DNA from: Streptomyces spinoverrucosus
GTDB taxonomy: Bacteria > Actinomycetota > Actinomycetes > Streptomycetales > Streptomycetaceae
Length of the DNA stretch: 64,000 nucleotides
Reading direction: 5' to 3'
Assembly (NCBI RefSeq): GCF_006539505.1
Contig: NZ_BJND01000038.1
Span: forward strand, 1 to 64,000
In this document: positions 16,374 to 24,157 of the stretch, one piece after another
Layout: every line of letters starts with the position of its first letter
How positions within the stretch are numbered: the first letter of the stretch is position 1
The notes under the pieces: generated by a model
Told to the model about the DNA's origin: nothing
What the model saw: the letters and a program-made list of their open reading frames with translations, nothing else
Databases searched by the model: none
Made by a program: the position numbers and the translations under genes

Positions 16374-16391
16374 GTATGGGTTCCTTCATAC
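16374..16391. promoter_or_regulatory. Dyad operator GTATG-N8-CATAC upstream of the second TetR
   Basis: Perfect 5-bp arms 16374-16378 and 16387-16391 with 8-nt spacer, 37 bp before the TetR start. The half-site resembles those of butyrolactone-receptor operators. Confidence 0.55.
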
Positions 16392-16522
16392 GCCCCGTCA
16401 CCGCAGGGGAACGCAAGCCCAGTGTCAGATAAACAAAAAAATTCCAAATCCTCACACTTGCGCAAGCCGATGGCCCCCGACGGGCCGGCCCACGGGGGCC
16501 GGGCCGGCCACGCCCGGGTGGG

Positions 16523-17329
16523 TCAGTTCTTCACGGCGACGGCTGCGAACCCGGCCGTGTCCTCACGGTTGGTCTGGTAGTCCGCGTCGGAGGCGCGCTC
16601 CTGGTCCGTCTCCCACTCGTTGACGGACACCACTCCGGGTTCCAGCACCGTCCAGCCCTCGGTGTCGACGAACCGTGTGATCTCCGCGCGGGAGCGGGAG
16701 GCGAGGTCGACCCGCAGGTTCGTGTACAACTCGTCGACCGCGGCCCGCACCGGCGCGGAGACGTAGTCGGGGCTGGAGTGGGTGAGGATGACGAGGCTGC
16801 CGGGGGCCAGCGCCTCCTTGTAGCGCTCGACGGTGCCGTACGGGTCGTCGGCGTCGAGGACGAAGTGCAGCAGCGCGCCGAACAGCACGGCCACCGGCTG
16901 GGAGAGGTCCAGCAGTTCCTTGGTCGCGGGCGCCGACAGCACGGCCTGGGGGTCCCGGAAGTCCGCGTCGACGTACGCCGTGCGGCCGTCCGAGGTCTCG
17001 CCCAGGATGCGGCGGGCGATGTCGCCGACGACCGGGTCGTTGTCGACGTAGACGACCTTGGCCTCGGGCGCGACCTCGTGCGTGGCGGCGGCGGCCGGAA
17101 TGCCGCTGCCGATGTCCAGGAACTGACTGATGCCACGCCGGGTGGCGGTGCGCACCGCCCGGTTGAGGAAGCGCCGGTTGGCGCGCGCCCCCAGCGGGCC
17201 GCCGGGCAGCAGCTTCACGATGCCGTCCGCCGCGGCGCGGTCCACCGGGAGGTTCTCGGAGCCTCCCAGGAAGTAGTCCATGATGCGCGCGGCGTGCGGG
17301 ATCTGGTCGGGGGTCTTGGTCTCGGGCAT
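16523..17329 (-). CDS. SAM-dependent methyltransferase-fold protein (DUF574, SAV2177-like)
   Basis: A 268-residue DUF574 protein: TPDQIPHAARIMDYFLGG at the N-terminus, the SAM loop FLDIGSGIPAAA, YVDNDPVV and the ALLHFVLDADDP block. The family is abundant in Streptomyces and has a Rossmann methyltransferase fold; substrates are unknown. The ATG follows AAGGA. Upstream are 12-bp repeats, a terminator-like hairpin and promoter-like element C, the same leader arrangement as the 11231 operon, so it is probably coregulated with the cluster. Confidence 0.8.
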   Translation of the reverse strand: MPETKTPDQIPHAARIMDYFLGGSENLPVDRAAADGIVKLLPGGPLGARANRRFLNRAVRTATRRGISQFLDIGSGIPAAAATHEVAPEAKVVYVDNDPVVGDIARRILGETSDGRTAYVDADFRDPQAVLSAPATKELLDLSQPVAVLFGALLHFVLDADDPYGTVERYKEALAPGSLVILTHSSPDYVSAPVRAAVDELYTNLRVDLASRSRAEITRFVDTEGWTVLEPGVVSVNEWETDQERASDADYQTNREDTAGFAAVAVKN

Positions 17330-17361
17330 GTCCACACATCCTTGGTGAGGGGTTGGTTTTC

Positions 17362-17422
17362 GAAGACGGGGCACGAAGACGGGCACGAAGACGGGCACGA
17401 AGACGAGCACGAAGACGGGCAC
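17362..17422. repeat. Five 12-bp tandem repeats in leader C
   Basis: GAAGACGGGCAC units at 17362 (13 bp, one extra G), 17375, 17387, 17399 (one change) and 17411. They fill the space between the leader hairpin and the DUF574 gene. Confidence 0.85.
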
Positions 17423-17427
17423 ACAGA

Positions 17428-17471
17428 AAAGGCGACATCCGAACCGGCCACTACCGGTGAATGTCGCCTTT
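17428..17471 (-). terminator. Hairpin in leader C (attenuator candidate)
   Basis: A perfect 11-bp stem (17428-17438 with 17461-17471) enclosing a second 5-bp stem (17443-17447 with 17454-17458), followed on the minus strand by TTTTCTG. It lies 64 nt after the acyltransferase stop and downstream of promoter-like element C, so both upstream readthrough and element C transcripts meet it. Confidence 0.7.
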
Positions 17472-17508
17472 GTCAGGCTGTTTCAGGGCAAAAGGACTCC
17501 GCGCAAGG

Positions 17509-17539
17509 AGCGTGACATGTACACGCCCATAGTGTCAAC
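17509..17539 (-). promoter_or_regulatory. Conserved promoter-like element C
   Basis: On the minus strand GTTGAC, 16 nt, TGTCACGCT. It overlaps the stop codon of the acyltransferase gene, as element A overlaps the MarR stop. It would transcribe the DUF574 gene with a leader of about 170 nt. Confidence 0.6.
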
Positions 17540-18689
17540 GGACGCTGATCGTCCGCGGCCTGCTGAAGCGCCTCATCGCCGGCCGCTCGACCAGTGTGTA
17601 CAGCAGATACGCGAGGACGGTGGTGACGGCCCAGGCGAGCAGGCACAGCCCGACCGCCTCGGCGAGGCTGTAAGGGGCGTGCCCGGCAAGGTACTTGGTG
17701 CCGCCGATCAGCACGGCGGCCTGGAGCAGGTAGAACGCGAACGACACCTCGCCGAGCCACGTCATCACTCGTCCCCGGAACGGTGAGCGCCGCCCGCGCA
17801 CGTCGGCGACCGCGGCGGCCGGGATGAGCAGGCCGAGCGGGAGCACCCAGACCGCGGAAAGGGCGTACAGGTAGGGCACGTTGAGCGCGAGGGCGTACGC
17901 GGCGACGCACAGCAGCACCGCCTGCCACAGCCGGACGCCCACCCACCGGTCGGTCAGCACGATCCGGGCGAGCAGCATGCCGAGCACGAACTCCAGCATC
18001 CGCACCGGCGGCAGCTGGTACACGAACCAGTTCTGCACCTCGCTGACCTGCCAGCCGGGGATGCGCACCTCACCGGGCAGGACCGCGTACGCGAACGCCG
18101 GTACGGCGACGACGGCGGCCGCGAAGCCCACCGTCCACGCCCACAGCCGCGCCGGGGAGATCCCCCTCACCGCGCGGTACAGCAGCGGGAAGCACAGGTA
18201 GAACAGCAGCTCACAACCGAGCGACCAGCTCGGGGCGTTGACGCTGAACGACACCGCGGGGTCCCAGGACCAGGTCTGCACCAGGAGCAGGTTGGGCAGC
18301 CAGTGCTGCCAGGCGGTGGTGGTCGCGCCGGCGAACACCAGCAGCGAGATCACGAACGTGACCAGGTGGTTGGGGTACAGCTTGACCAGGCGGCGGCGCA
18401 TGAACAGGCCGGGGGTGTCCGTGGGGCGGGCGGACCAGGTCAGGATGAACCCGCTGAGGATGAAGAAGAACGACACCCCGAGCCCGCCCGCGATCCCGAA
18501 CAGCCGGGCCGCGTCGTGCGCGGTCTGCCCGCTGAAGGGGCTGAGCTGGGGGCTCGTGACGTGGTACAGGAACACGGCCATCGCCGCGTAGAACCGGAGC
18601 CCCGTCAGCGATGGCAGCCCGGCTGACGACGGTGCCCGCCCGGACCGGGCGGGCACCGTCTCCTTGGGTCGGTGGGTGGGGATGGTCAC
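17535..18689 (-). CDS. Membrane acyltransferase, acyltransferase-3 family
   Basis: A 384-residue integral membrane acyltransferase. The N-terminal block SLTGLRFYAAMAVFLYHV carries the catalytic-type His, followed by GVSFFFILSGFILTW, the family signature, and about ten hydrophobic segments. Members transfer acyl groups to sugars, macrolides or cell-surface glycans at the cytoplasmic membrane. GTG at 18689 chosen for GGAG at good spacing; the open frame further upstream crosses a terminator hairpin. Under element D control it may acylate the cluster product (inference). Confidence 0.82.
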   Translation of the reverse strand: MTIPTHRPKETVPARSGRAPSSAGLPSLTGLRFYAAMAVFLYHVTSPQLSPFSGQTAHDAARLFGIAGGLGVSFFFILSGFILTWSARPTDTPGLFMRRRLVKLYPNHLVTFVISLLVFAGATTTAWQHWLPNLLLVQTWSWDPAVSFSVNAPSWSLGCELLFYLCFPLLYRAVRGISPARLWAWTVGFAAAVVAVPAFAYAVLPGEVRIPGWQVSEVQNWFVYQLPPVRMLEFVLGMLLARIVLTDRWVGVRLWQAVLLCVAAYALALNVPYLYALSAVWVLPLGLLIPAAAVADVRGRRSPFRGRVMTWLGEVSFAFYLLQAAVLIGGTKYLAGHAPYSLAEAVGLCLLAWAVTTVLAYLLYTLVERPAMRRFSRPRTISVR

Positions 18690-18712
18690 GGATCTCTCCT
18701 TCACACGGCACG

Positions 18713-18756
18713 AAAAACACCGCGCGGCAGGCCGGAGGGGGCCTGCCGCGCGGTGT
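18713..18756 (-). terminator. Intrinsic terminator directly before the acyltransferase gene (attenuator candidate D)
   Basis: A perfect 17-bp GC-rich stem (18717-18733 with 18740-18756), 6-nt loop, and a T-run on the minus strand. Only 23 nt separate it from the GTG start, room for the ribosome site but not for a promoter. Confidence 0.85.
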
Positions 18757-18761
18757 CGACA

Positions 18762-18818
18762 GCTGGAACGGAGATTGCTGGAACGGAGATGGTGGAACAG
18801 AGATGGTGGAACAGAACA
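18762..18818. repeat. Four 14-15 bp tandem repeats in leader D
   Basis: Units GCTGGAACGGAGAT(T) at 18762 and 18777, then GGTGGAACAGAGAT at 18791 and a fourth at 18805. They precede the terminator-like hairpin in transcript direction. Confidence 0.8.
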
Positions 18819-18896
18819 GGAAGAGAAGGATCGGTCGGCGGGACTACCCCGGCCTGCCCAGGGGGCGCTCGGAGGCACACATCAACCGCCGCCAAG

Positions 18897-18927
18897 AGCG
18901 TGACACCCCGGCTTCGCGGAAGTCAAC
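18897..18927 (-). promoter_or_regulatory. Conserved promoter-like element D
   Basis: On the minus strand GTTGAC, 16 nt, TGTCACGCT, about 210 bp before the acyltransferase start. Identical core to elements A and C. Confidence 0.6.
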
Positions 18928-18981
18928 CCGCTCCGGATGCCGCCACGCCCCTGGCGGCTGGGCTGCGCGGAACGCCGCCGG

Positions 18982-19257
18982 TCAGACGTGAATCGGGTGG
19001 GACGTGCGTCCCGAGGCCGAGTCGATCTCGTCGTGCGCCTTGGTCAGCAGGCGCATGGCGAGTTCGTTCAACGCCCTTGCCCCGGCGATCTCCTCGCCGA
19101 CCCTCGGCTGATTCGCGTCGGTGTGGTGCCGGCTCGCGTGTCCGTGGGCCCTCACCTCGGTCCCGTCGGGCAAGCGCACCAGCGCCGCTGCCTTGGTGTG
19201 GCTGTCGTCCTCCTGGAACTCCAGCTCGACATGCCATCCCACAGTGGTGTGCATCAT
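18982..19257 (-). CDS. DUF1876 small protein (dsRBD-like)
   Basis: A 91-residue acidic protein of the DUF1876 family, frequent as paralogues in Streptomyces: a strand-rich GWHVELEFQEDD start, the LVRLPDGTEVRAHGHASRHH core and a helix IAGARALNELAMRLLTKAHDEID. The fold is dsRBD-like and function is unknown. GGAGG lies eight bases before the first of two adjacent ATGs. It is divergent from the phosphoesterase gene. Confidence 0.8.
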   Translation of the reverse strand: MMHTTVGWHVELEFQEDDSHTKAAALVRLPDGTEVRAHGHASRHHTDANQPRVGEEIAGARALNELAMRLLTKAHDEIDSASGRTSHPIHV

Positions 19258-19429
19258 GATGATCACCTCCGGATCATCTGCGTCCAGGGTCACCTGTCAC
19301 CAGGATTGCTTCCAGAGTGCTCCTTCAGTGCCCGACTTGTCGCGTTCCCGTCGCTGTTGTCTTGTTCCGGACCTGGGTACGCCGCCGCGACCACGGCCGC
19401 CGTTCACTGCCGTGGGGCACGAAGACGCC

Positions 19430-20920
19430 ATGCGCTGTTGCCTGACCGCTCCCCAAGCCGCCCGCTCAGCCCTCGCATCCCTCTCCGCGCTCCCCGCTCC
19501 CCACCACGTCCTGCGCTCCGCCGCCCTCATCGCCCCCGTCGTCCTGCACGGCCTGCGCACCCGGCACTCCGGCCCCGTCGCCGCCGTCCAGCTGGAACTG
19601 GTCACGCTGGCCGAGGACCACGCCGTGCTCACCTGGTTCACCGGCGTCCCCGGCACCGACGACGGGCTCGGCCAGATGCTCCCGGCGATCACCGAGGGCG
19701 AGGTGGTGTACGGCACCCACCCGGCCCGCCTGAACCGGGTCGCCGGCGAGGACCGCCCGACCGCTCACCACCAGGTCGAGCTGACCGGCCTGGAGCCCGG
19801 CCAGACGTACTACTACCAGGCCCGTTCCCGAGGCGTCCCCGCCACGCCCACCCCGCTCCACCTGGTGGGCGGCAATGCGGTCGGCACCTCACCGCACGGC
19901 CTCGGCACCCCGGCCGGGCCGTACTCCTTCACCACCCCCCAGCCCCCACCCGGCCGCCACCTCCTCTCGATCGCCCTCTGCAACGACCTGCACCTGGGCG
20001 AGACCACGGCAGGCCTGGTGGCCGGACTCCCCCTCCTGCGCGGCGTCTCGCAGACGCCGGGCCGGGCCCCGTACCCGGAGATCATGAGCCGTGCCGTGGT
20101 CGCGGAGGCCCGGCGGCGCGGGGCGGACCTGCTGCTGGCCGCCGGGGACATCTCGGCGGGCGGCGCGCCCCGCGACCTGGCGACGGCGCGGCGCATCCTG
20201 GACGGCTTCGGTGTCCACGGACGGGACTATTTCGTCGTACGGGGCAACCACGACCGGGCGACCCCCGAGGGCGACGCCTTCCACCGGGCGTTCCTCACCG
20301 CGCCCGGATACTTCGCCCATGAAGTGGGCGGCCTGCGGATCATCGGCCTCGACACCTACGAGAAGGCGGGCACCGGCGCCGACGCGGGCGGGATGGGAGC
20401 GGAGCAACTGGCGTGGCTACGGGCACGTCTACGCGAAGCGAGAGACCAACCAACGCTCGTCTTCGGCCACCATCCGCTGACGGTGCGGCACTCCCTGTTC
20501 CCCGTGGGCGCGGGCCAGCGCCTGGCCCGCCGCCAGGCCCGCGCGCTCCTCGCGGCCTATGCCGCGGCCCGGGGCGTCTTCCTGCATCACGCCGGCCACA
20601 CCCACCGCAACAAGCGCACGGTCCTGGACGAGGCACCGCACGTCACGTTCCAGGAGGTCAGCGCGGTGAAGGACTACCCGGGCGGCTTCACCCTGCTGCG
20701 CGTCCACTCGGCCGGTTACGCCCTCAACCACTACACGCCCCGCGACACCTCGGCCCGCGCCTGGCTGGAACGCAGCCGCCGGGTCGCGGCCGGCCTGTGG
20801 CCGCACTACGCACTGGGCCACTCGGTGACGGACCGCAACAGCGTCGCGGCCCACGACCTGTCGGGCATCACCCGCCCGACCCCACGGGACCCGCTGCCGG
20901 GGCGACTGACGGCGGCGTGA
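19430..20920 (+). CDS. Metallophosphoesterase (purple acid phosphatase/TIGR03767-like)
   Basis: A 496-residue calcineurin-type phosphoesterase. An N-terminal Fn3-like part (LTGLEPGQTYYYQARS) is followed by all metal-binding motifs: CNDLHLGE, AAGDISAGG, RGNHDR, FGHHPL and HAGHTHRN. These bind two metals and hydrolyse phosphomono- or diesters. No strong ribosome site is seen; ATG at 19430 is chosen, GTG at 19412 is possible. No clear signal peptide. Substrate unknown. Confidence 0.8.
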   Translation: MRCCLTAPQAARSALASLSALPAPHHVLRSAALIAPVVLHGLRTRHSGPVAAVQLELVTLAEDHAVLTWFTGVPGTDDGLGQMLPAITEGEVVYGTHPARLNRVAGEDRPTAHHQVELTGLEPGQTYYYQARSRGVPATPTPLHLVGGNAVGTSPHGLGTPAGPYSFTTPQPPPGRHLLSIALCNDLHLGETTAGLVAGLPLLRGVSQTPGRAPYPEIMSRAVVAEARRRGADLLLAAGDISAGGAPRDLATARRILDGFGVHGRDYFVVRGNHDRATPEGDAFHRAFLTAPGYFAHEVGGLRIIGLDTYEKAGTGADAGGMGAEQLAWLRARLREARDQPTLVFGHHPLTVRHSLFPVGAGQRLARRQARALLAAYAAARGVFLHHAGHTHRNKRTVLDEAPHVTFQEVSAVKDYPGGFTLLRVHSAGYALNHYTPRDTSARAWLERSRRVAAGLWPHYALGHSVTDRNSVAAHDLSGITRPTPRDPLPGRLTAA

Positions 20921-20945
20921 CGCACACCAACGTACGGCCGCACCC

Positions 20946-21785
20946 TCACCCCAACATGAGCCCGATCCCCACCACCAACAACCCCGCGGCGACGATCCGC
21001 GCCGCCCCGAAACGCTCCTTGAACACCACGGCGCCGATGGCCGCGCCGACGATGACCGAGGACTCGCGGAGGGCGGCGATGGGCGCGAGGTCGGCGCGGG
21101 TCTGTGCCCAGAGGATCAGGGCGTACGCGCCGACGGACAGCGCGGCGCCCAGCAGCCCCAGCCCGAGGAACGGCCGCAGGCGCGCGACGGTTTCCGTGCG
21201 CCAGGCGTACACCGCGTACGCCGGTATCACGACCCCCTGCACCGCCATCAGCCACGCCACATAGCCGAGCGCCGACCCCGACGCCCGCACGCCCAGCCCG
21301 TCGACGACCGTGTACACGGCGATGGACAGCCCGGTCGCCAGCGCCGCGCCGATCGCGGGCCAGTCGGGCTGCCGCCCGCGCAGCCCCCACAACGCGGCGC
21401 CGGTCAGCCCCGCGCAGCTCAGCGCGATCCCGGCCACCACCCACCCGTCGGGCACCTCGTGCGCGAAGATCGCGGCCAGCACGGTGACGACGAGCGGCGC
21501 ACTGCCGCGCGCGATCGGATAGGCCAGCCCGAAGTCACCGAGCCGGAAGGACTTCATCAGCAGCGCGTAGTAAGCGATGTGCACCGCGGCGGACAGCAGC
21601 AGATACGGCCAGGCCCGCGCCGCCGGCACCGCCACGAACGGCAGCAGCGCGAGCCCGATGACGAGCCCGCCGCCCGAGATCAGCGCGAACCCGACGAGCT
21701 TGTCGGTGATGCGGTGGGCGATGGCGTTCCAGCCGGCGTGCGTGACGGCGGCGAGCAGGACGGCCGATGTGACCAGCGGCGTCAC
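20946..21785 (-). CDS. EamA-family (DMT) transporter
   Basis: A 279-residue membrane protein with ten hydrophobic segments in two EamA halves; the second half carries the family-typical LAPIAALRESSVIVGAAIGAVVFKE-type region before TM9. Likely exports small metabolites. The GTG start overlaps the stop of the YbaK-like gene (GTGA), so both are translated together. Confidence 0.82.
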   Translation of the reverse strand: MTPLVTSAVLLAAVTHAGWNAIAHRITDKLVGFALISGGGLVIGLALLPFVAVPAARAWPYLLLSAAVHIAYYALLMKSFRLGDFGLAYPIARGSAPLVVTVLAAIFAHEVPDGWVVAGIALSCAGLTGAALWGLRGRQPDWPAIGAALATGLSIAVYTVVDGLGVRASGSALGYVAWLMAVQGVVIPAYAVYAWRTETVARLRPFLGLGLLGAALSVGAYALILWAQTRADLAPIAALRESSVIVGAAIGAVVFKERFGAARIVAAGLLVVGIGLMLG

Positions 21786-22279
21786 GCAGCGCGCTCGCGG
21801 ACGTCCACCAGGGTGCCGCCGGCGTGGGCGATCAGTTCCTTGGGTGCCATCGGGAAGACGGTGTACGGCGTCCCGGCCGCCGCCCACACCACGTCGTGGT
21901 CGAGCAGCGACCGGTCCGCGAGCACCCGCGTCCTGCTCCGATGCCCGAACGGCGGCACCCCGCCAATGGCATACCCGGTGGTCTCCCGTACGACGTCGGC
22001 GCGGGCCCGGGTGACCTTCTCGGCACCGAGCTCCTGCCGCACCAGCTCCACGTCGACGCGGGACGCCCCGTCCATCAGCACCAGCACGGGCACCCCGTCG
22101 GCGGCGAAGACGAGCGACTTGCAGATCTGACTGAGCTCGCACCCGATGGCGGCGGCGGCCTCGGCGGCGGTACGGGTGGCGTCGGGGAACCGGCGGATCC
22201 GTCCGCGCAGCTCGCTGAGCCCGAGCGCGTCCAGAGCCTCGGCGAACCGTGGATGAGCTCCTGCGTCCGAAGTGGTCAT
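21782..22279 (-). CDS. YbaK/EbsC (aminoacyl-tRNA deacylase-like) protein
   Basis: A 165-residue YbaK/ProX-type protein. ELSQICKSLVFAADG and GYAIGGVPPFGH contain the conserved Lys and the GG(V/I)PPFGH block that form the editing pocket. Such proteins hydrolyse mischarged tRNA, typically Cys-tRNAPro or Ala-tRNAPro. The ATG follows no strong ribosome site. It forms a two-gene operon with the EamA transporter. Confidence 0.85.
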   Translation of the reverse strand: MTTSDAGAHPRFAEALDALGLSELRGRIRRFPDATRTAAEAAAAIGCELSQICKSLVFAADGVPVLVLMDGASRVDVELVRQELGAEKVTRARADVVRETTGYAIGGVPPFGHRSRTRVLADRSLLDHDVVWAAAGTPYTVFPMAPKELIAHAGGTLVDVRERAA

Positions 22280-22391
22280 GAACGGCACGCTAGCGGCCCG
22301 TGTACAACACATGCGACCGGGTTACGACCGCTGCGCACGCCGTGGGCCTCCCCCGCGCGCCCCTGCTGCTGCGCCGTGGCGCTCCCCGATC

Positions 22392-23186
22392 ATGGCCGAT
22401 ATGTCCCGCTACCTGTTCGACAACACGGACGCGCGCACGCCGGACCGCTTCTCGGTCCTGGAGTCCTGCTACGACCACTTCTCGCGCCGCCAGCTCCTGC
22501 TCACCGGTCTCGCCCCCGGCTGGCGGTGTCTGGAGGTCGGCGGCGGAGGCGGTTCGCTGGGCGACTGGCTGGCCCAACAGGTCGGTCCCGACGGCGAGGT
22601 GACGGTCACCGACCTGGATCCGCGCTGGGCGCAGTCACGCCCGCACCCGCCCCAGGTCCGCCTCCTCCGCCACGACATCGTCAACGACCCGCTGCCGGGC
22701 GACGGTTATGACGTGATCCACGCCCGCCTGGTCCTGCTGCACCTGCCGGAGCGCCTGGACGTCCTGGACCGCCTGGTGGCGGCCCTACGGCCCGGCGGCC
22801 GGCTGGTCCTGGACGAGTTCGACTGCACCTGGACGCCCCCTCTCGCCGCCCCGGACGAGGCGGCTGTCTCCCTCTTCCAGCACGTCCACTCCGCGCTGCT
22901 CACCCAGCTGGAAAAGGCGGGCGCGGACCCGCTCTGGGGCCGCCGCACCCTGGCCGCCCTGACGAACGCGGGCCTGACCGAGGTCACGTCCACGACCTAC
23001 GCCGAGTCCTGGCCGGGCGGCGGCAAGGGCATCGGACTGCACCGCGTGAACATGCAGCAGGCAAGGGAGGGCCTGCTGGCGGACGGCATCACGGACGAGG
23101 AGCTGACCCGCTTCTACGCCCTGTTGGACAACCCGGCGTTCGTCGTCAACTCTTACCCCCTGATCAGCACGCAGGGCTGCAAGTGA
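22392..23186 (+). CDS. Class I SAM-dependent methyltransferase
   Basis: A 264-residue methyltransferase with the SAM loop CLEVGGGGGSLG, acidic VTDLDPRW, and VIHARLVLLHLPERLDVLDRLV. Substrate unknown. It is convergent with the GPP methyltransferase and separated from it by a strong terminator, so it is not part of that operon. The start ATG gives MADMSRYLF, matching close relatives' length. Confidence 0.82.
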   Translation: MADMSRYLFDNTDARTPDRFSVLESCYDHFSRRQLLLTGLAPGWRCLEVGGGGGSLGDWLAQQVGPDGEVTVTDLDPRWAQSRPHPPQVRLLRHDIVNDPLPGDGYDVIHARLVLLHLPERLDVLDRLVAALRPGGRLVLDEFDCTWTPPLAAPDEAAVSLFQHVHSALLTQLEKAGADPLWGRRTLAALTNAGLTEVTSTTYAESWPGGGKGIGLHRVNMQQAREGLLADGITDEELTRFYALLDNPAFVVNSYPLISTQGCK

Positions 23187-23189
23187 GCA

Positions 23190-23250
23190 ACCCCGCCCCG
23201 CGACCGCGCCCGGCCCGGTCGCGGGAGTGCGCCGGGCCGGGAGGCGGGGT
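23190..23250. terminator. Bidirectional terminator
   Basis: Outer stem ACCCCGCC (23190-23197) with 23243-23250 and an inner stem CGCGACCG with 23216-23223, between convergent methyltransferase genes. Confidence 0.7.
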
Positions 23251-24123
23251 TCAGATGCGGTCGGCGACGATCATGAGGTAGTGGAAGCTGCCTTCCTTGT
23301 AGGCCGTGAGGAAGGGCTCCTCGATGCCGGTGGCCACGGAGGACTTGGCACGCAGTTCCCAGTACGGAATGGTGTCCGCGGTCAGGTCGACCACCTTGAT
23401 GGGGACGAGGTTGTTGGCGGCGAGCGCCTTGAAGTACTCGCTGCGCGGGTGGATGTTGCAGGTGTAGTGCTCGTCGATGCGGCTGACGGCCTTGGAGCGC
23501 AGGCCGGTGACGTCGTTGGAGCAGCCGGTGATGCAGACGTAGCGGCCGCCGTACTCCAGCAGGCGCGCGAACTCGGCGTACAGTTCGCGCAGGTCGACGT
23601 ACATGGTCGTCTCGTTGGTCCAGATCGCGCGGCGGGAGCCGGTGTCGAGACGGGTGTCGAGCATGTTCCGGAAGTGGAAGCGGACCTTGTCGGCCACGCC
23701 CCGCTTCGCGGCCTGGTCGTTGGCGAAGGCGACCTGCTGCTCGGAGATGGTCACGCCGTCCACATGGCAGCCGAAGCGGGCGTTGGCCATGATGCTGGTG
23801 CCGCCGCGGCCCGAACCGGCGTCGAGCAGACGGTCCTCGGGACCGATCTCGCCGAGGTGGTCGAGGAGGACGTCGGCCTGGGCGGTCTCCAGGCGGTGCA
23901 GTTCCTCGATGATGCTCTGGTCGCGGGTCGCGGCGGGGCCTGCCAGGACGGACGGGTCGTAGTCGCCGAGGCCGTAGTGGTGGTGGAAGAGGCCGTCGAC
24001 CTCGCCGAGGCGCAGGTTGACGGGGTCCTTCTCGCTGTTCCAGTAGGCGGCGACGGACTTCTGGTAGTCCGTGCGCAGCACGTCGCGCATCGCGAGGTCT
24101 TCCATCTGGGAGGACTTGGCCAT
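23251..24123 (-). CDS. gppmt: Geranyl diphosphate 2-C-methyltransferase
   Basis: A 290-residue SAM methyltransferase matching GPPMT over its whole length: FHHHYGLGDYD near the N-terminus, LLDAGSGRGGTSIM (SAM loop), GVTISEQQVAFAN and NMLDTRLDTGSRRAIWTNETTMYVD. It methylates C2 of geranyl diphosphate. It lies 34 bp after the 2-methylisoborneol synthase, whose substrate it makes, and behind the encapsulin gene. ATG follows AAGGAT. Confidence 0.95.
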   Translation of the reverse strand: MAKSSQMEDLAMRDVLRTDYQKSVAAYWNSEKDPVNLRLGEVDGLFHHHYGLGDYDPSVLAGPAATRDQSIIEELHRLETAQADVLLDHLGEIGPEDRLLDAGSGRGGTSIMANARFGCHVDGVTISEQQVAFANDQAAKRGVADKVRFHFRNMLDTRLDTGSRRAIWTNETTMYVDLRELYAEFARLLEYGGRYVCITGCSNDVTGLRSKAVSRIDEHYTCNIHPRSEYFKALAANNLVPIKVVDLTADTIPYWELRAKSSVATGIEEPFLTAYKEGSFHYLMIVADRI

Positions 24124-24157
24124 GGGGATCCTTCTCAGGTAGGGGAGGTAGGGGGGT

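Noticed and set aside
16523..17422. Longer start of the DUF574 gene with Val-Phe-Val-Pro repeats
   Set aside because: The extra residues come from the 12-bp leader repeats; the ATG at 17329 gives the normal family N-terminus.
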